In this document: piece after piece, positions 62,660 through 64,000 of the stretch
How the letters are laid out: every line of letters begins with the position of its first letter
Position numbering within the stretch: the first letter of the stretch is position 1
Assembly (NCBI RefSeq): GCF_900496995.4
Contig: NC_044016.1
Span: 20,936,932 to 21,000,931 of the forward strand
Direction of reading: 5' to 3'
Length of the DNA: 64,000 bases
Origin: Aquila chrysaetos chrysaetos
Lineage: Eukaryota; Chordata; Aves; Accipitriformes; Accipitridae
Translations under genes and position numbers: made by a program
Notes under the pieces: model-generated
What the model saw: only the letters and a program-made list of their open reading frames with translations
Databases searched by the model: none
What the model was told of the DNA's origin: nothing

Positions 62660-63290
62660 CAGTGTTTCTCGGATGGGAGGATTCGGCTCCCCCCTTGCTT
62701 TCCTGACCTCTGCTCGGGTGCAGCTCGCCGGCTGCAGGCGACTCCTGCCTTCCTTCCCGCCCAAGGGAAAGGCGAATGAAGCTGCCCCTGCTTCACCGTC
62801 CTGCCTGCCGGCTCCTCTCCTGCTGTGGCTGGGGAGCACATATGGGTGGGTGGGGGGCACATCTGGGCGGCGGGGCCGTGCCGCTCCGCCGCTGTCCGGC
62901 AGAGGGAGGCGTTGCACCGCCCCGGCGGGGGAGGGGGTGACCGGGGGTGCGCCCCTTCCCCCGGGAGGGGGGGTAAGGGGGTGGGTGCCGGGATTTGCTC
63001 AGGACAAACCCCGTGGAAACCGAAACGCCGCTTTGGGAGCGCCAGTCTCCCGGCAGAAGCGGGGCTCCGCGCGGGCCGGACAGGCGTGGGGGCGGGTTGG
63101 CGGCGCGTCCCCGGGGTGGCAGGCGGGCTGTCCTCGGCTCGGCAGCGTCGGCTGAGCGCCAAGTAACGCCCGGAGGCAGCTCGTCTTCTCCGTTGCCACC
63201 TTGGTGGACTTCGGGAAAACCCCGCCTGTCCGTCTTCCCGAGGGTGGGAGCGAGGCCGAAGTTCGCGGGCGTGAACACCCGGGACTGAGC
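62660..63290. promoter_or_regulatory. Second CpG-rich, G-rich island inside MDGA1 intron 1
   Basis: GC content and CpG frequency jump sharply between about 62,660 and 63,290, with ordinary intronic DNA on both sides. The plus strand carries many runs of four or more G (62,850-62,990), so it could form G-quadruplexes. Open frames on both strands (175 aa plus, 171 and 161 aa minus) reflect scarce stop codons and have low-complexity, proline/arginine/glycine-rich translations. It may be an alternative promoter or an intronic regulatory island. The sequence does not settle which. Confidence 0.55.
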
Positions 63291-63696
63291 TGCTGCTTCC
63301 AGGTTTTTGGTGCTGGCTGCATGCGTGCTGCTTTGCGTCTTTCTCTAGCTTGTTTTAGGGTCTGAAGCTCTGTCACATTGTACCCAAGCAGTTCATGATT
63401 CCTTCCCCCACACCCTTTGTAACACTCTTGTGGAGTGGGAAAGTGCTAGTGTTTCCTTCCAGGAGCATCTTGTCTGTTTCCCACAAAAGATCAAACAATA
63501 AAGTGAGTGCAGGCCTCTTAAATCCTGAATTGGCTTTTCAACCATAGTCTCCATTTCTTTTTTCTTCACTTATACGTGTGGTTGTGTTTGGGAGATTTTT
63601 TGTTGTTGTTCATTTGGGGGTTTGTTTGGTTTTGGTTCTCTGAAAGAAAAGGTAGGGTTAAAGGAATCTGAACAGATTATGAGGGAAGAGGGATCC

Positions 63697-64000
63697 TCAC
63701 AGAACCTTTGAACAGTTTGGGTTGGAAGGGACCTTTATAGGTCATCTAGTCTAACCCCCCCTGCAATGAGCAGGGACATCTTCAACTAGATCAGGTTGGT
63801 CAGAGCCCCATCCAGCCTGACCTTGAATGTTTCCAGGAATGGGGCATCCACCACCTCTCTGGGCAACCTGTTCCAGTGTTTCACCACCCTTATTGTAAAA
63901 AATTTCTTCCTTATATCTAGATTAAATCTACCTTTTTAGTTTAAAACCGTTACCCCTTGTCCCATCATAACAGGCCCTACTGAAAGGTTTGTCCCTATCT
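63697..64000 (-). mobile_element. CR1 LINE, 3' end, minus strand, cut by window edge
   Basis: Read left to right this is the reverse complement of a CR1 3' terminus. It starts with the CACAGAA-type tail, then GGGTTGGAAGGGACCTTTAT and GGTCATCTAGTCTAACCC. These are followed by the blocks around CTGGGCAACCTGTTCCAGTG and AATTTCTTCCTTATATCTAG, all diagnostic of avian CR1. About 300 bp are visible and the 5' part lies beyond 64,000. It matches my memory of CR1 consensus closely, so it is younger than the other CR1 copies here. It is the strongest evidence that the window is avian. Confidence 0.93.

Larger units (their letters stand above)
56240..64000 (+). other. MDGA1: MDGA1 intron 1 (5' portion, runs off the right edge)
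   Basis: The intron starts with GTAAGA at 56,240. Its first kilobase is still CpG island. From about 57.3 to 62.6 kb it is ordinary AT-richer intronic sequence, with T- and A-rich stretches, a short TG/TA repeat near 60.57 kb and no recognised coding exon of MDGA1. A GC-rich island sits at 62.66-63.29 kb and a CR1 LINE fragment fills the right edge. Two segments bounded by strong splice signals are described separately. Confidence 0.8.

Noticed and set aside
62628-63288. ORFs of 97-175 codons on both strands in the intronic CpG island
   Set aside because: Stop-poor GC-rich DNA; both strands are open at the same place and neither translation is recognisable.
1-64000. CRISPR arrays, phage, operons, tRNA or rRNA genes
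   Set aside because: No regularly spaced direct repeats, no tRNA-like cloverleaf with intact A/B boxes outside SINE remnants, no rRNA sequence. The DNA is a vertebrate nuclear genome.
56240-64000. MDGA1 exon 2
   Set aside because: I looked for an acceptor followed by a frame completing alanine and continuing into the first Ig domain, and found none. It must lie beyond 64,000.

Overview
This is a piece of a bird genome, seen around the 5' end of one gene. It has vertebrate base composition, CpG depletion everywhere except in a few islands, and chicken-repeat-1 (CR1) LINE 3' fragments. The clearest CR1 is at the right edge (63,697-64,000, minus strand). There are also old MIR-type SINE remnants (30.3 kb, 33.0 kb). 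No bacterial-type operon, CRISPR array, phage or other prokaryotic system is present.

The only protein-coding sequence I can support is the first coding exon of MDGA1 (MAM domain-containing glycosylphosphatidylinositol anchor 1) on the plus strand at 56,173-56,239. It encodes a signal peptide and the start of the mature protein (ending RGQGVY) and stops at a good 5' splice site. It lies in a roughly 3.8 kb CpG island (about 53.47-57.26 kb) that must hold the promoter and 5' UTR. Everything from 56,240 to the right edge is MDGA1 intron 1. Exon 2 was not found.

Layout: 1-53,470 is an upstream gene-poor region, AT-rich, mostly single-copy and light in repeats. It contains blocks dense in homeodomain, POU, SOX and RFX-type motifs that look like distal regulatory DNA. 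The best are a perfect RFX X-box at 11,735-11,748, the AT-rich block at 36.6-37.5 kb and a compact cluster at 38.0 kb. A small CpG-rich patch sits at 26.0 kb. 53,470-57,260 is the promoter island with several long homopolymer tracts. 57,260-64,000 is intron 1. It has a second GC-rich, G-quadruplex-prone island at 62.66-63.29 kb and a pair of strong splice-site-bounded segments (57,574-57,633 and from 58,194) that could be unannotated exons.

MDGA1 is a GPI-anchored Ig/MAM cell-surface protein that binds neuroligins and limits synapse formation. A large upstream region full of homeodomain-type sites fits a developmentally regulated neural gene, but that link is inference. In mammals the neighbour beyond the MDGA1 promoter is ZFAND3, transcribed divergently; no ZFAND3 exon was recognised here. 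Most long open frames in the window are chance ORFs, or lie in the CpG island where stop codons are rare. I did not find a novel biological system. The most useful leads are the uORF ending two bases before the MDGA1 start codon, the G21 run just after the exon 1 donor, the candidate intronic exons and the RFX-site cluster.
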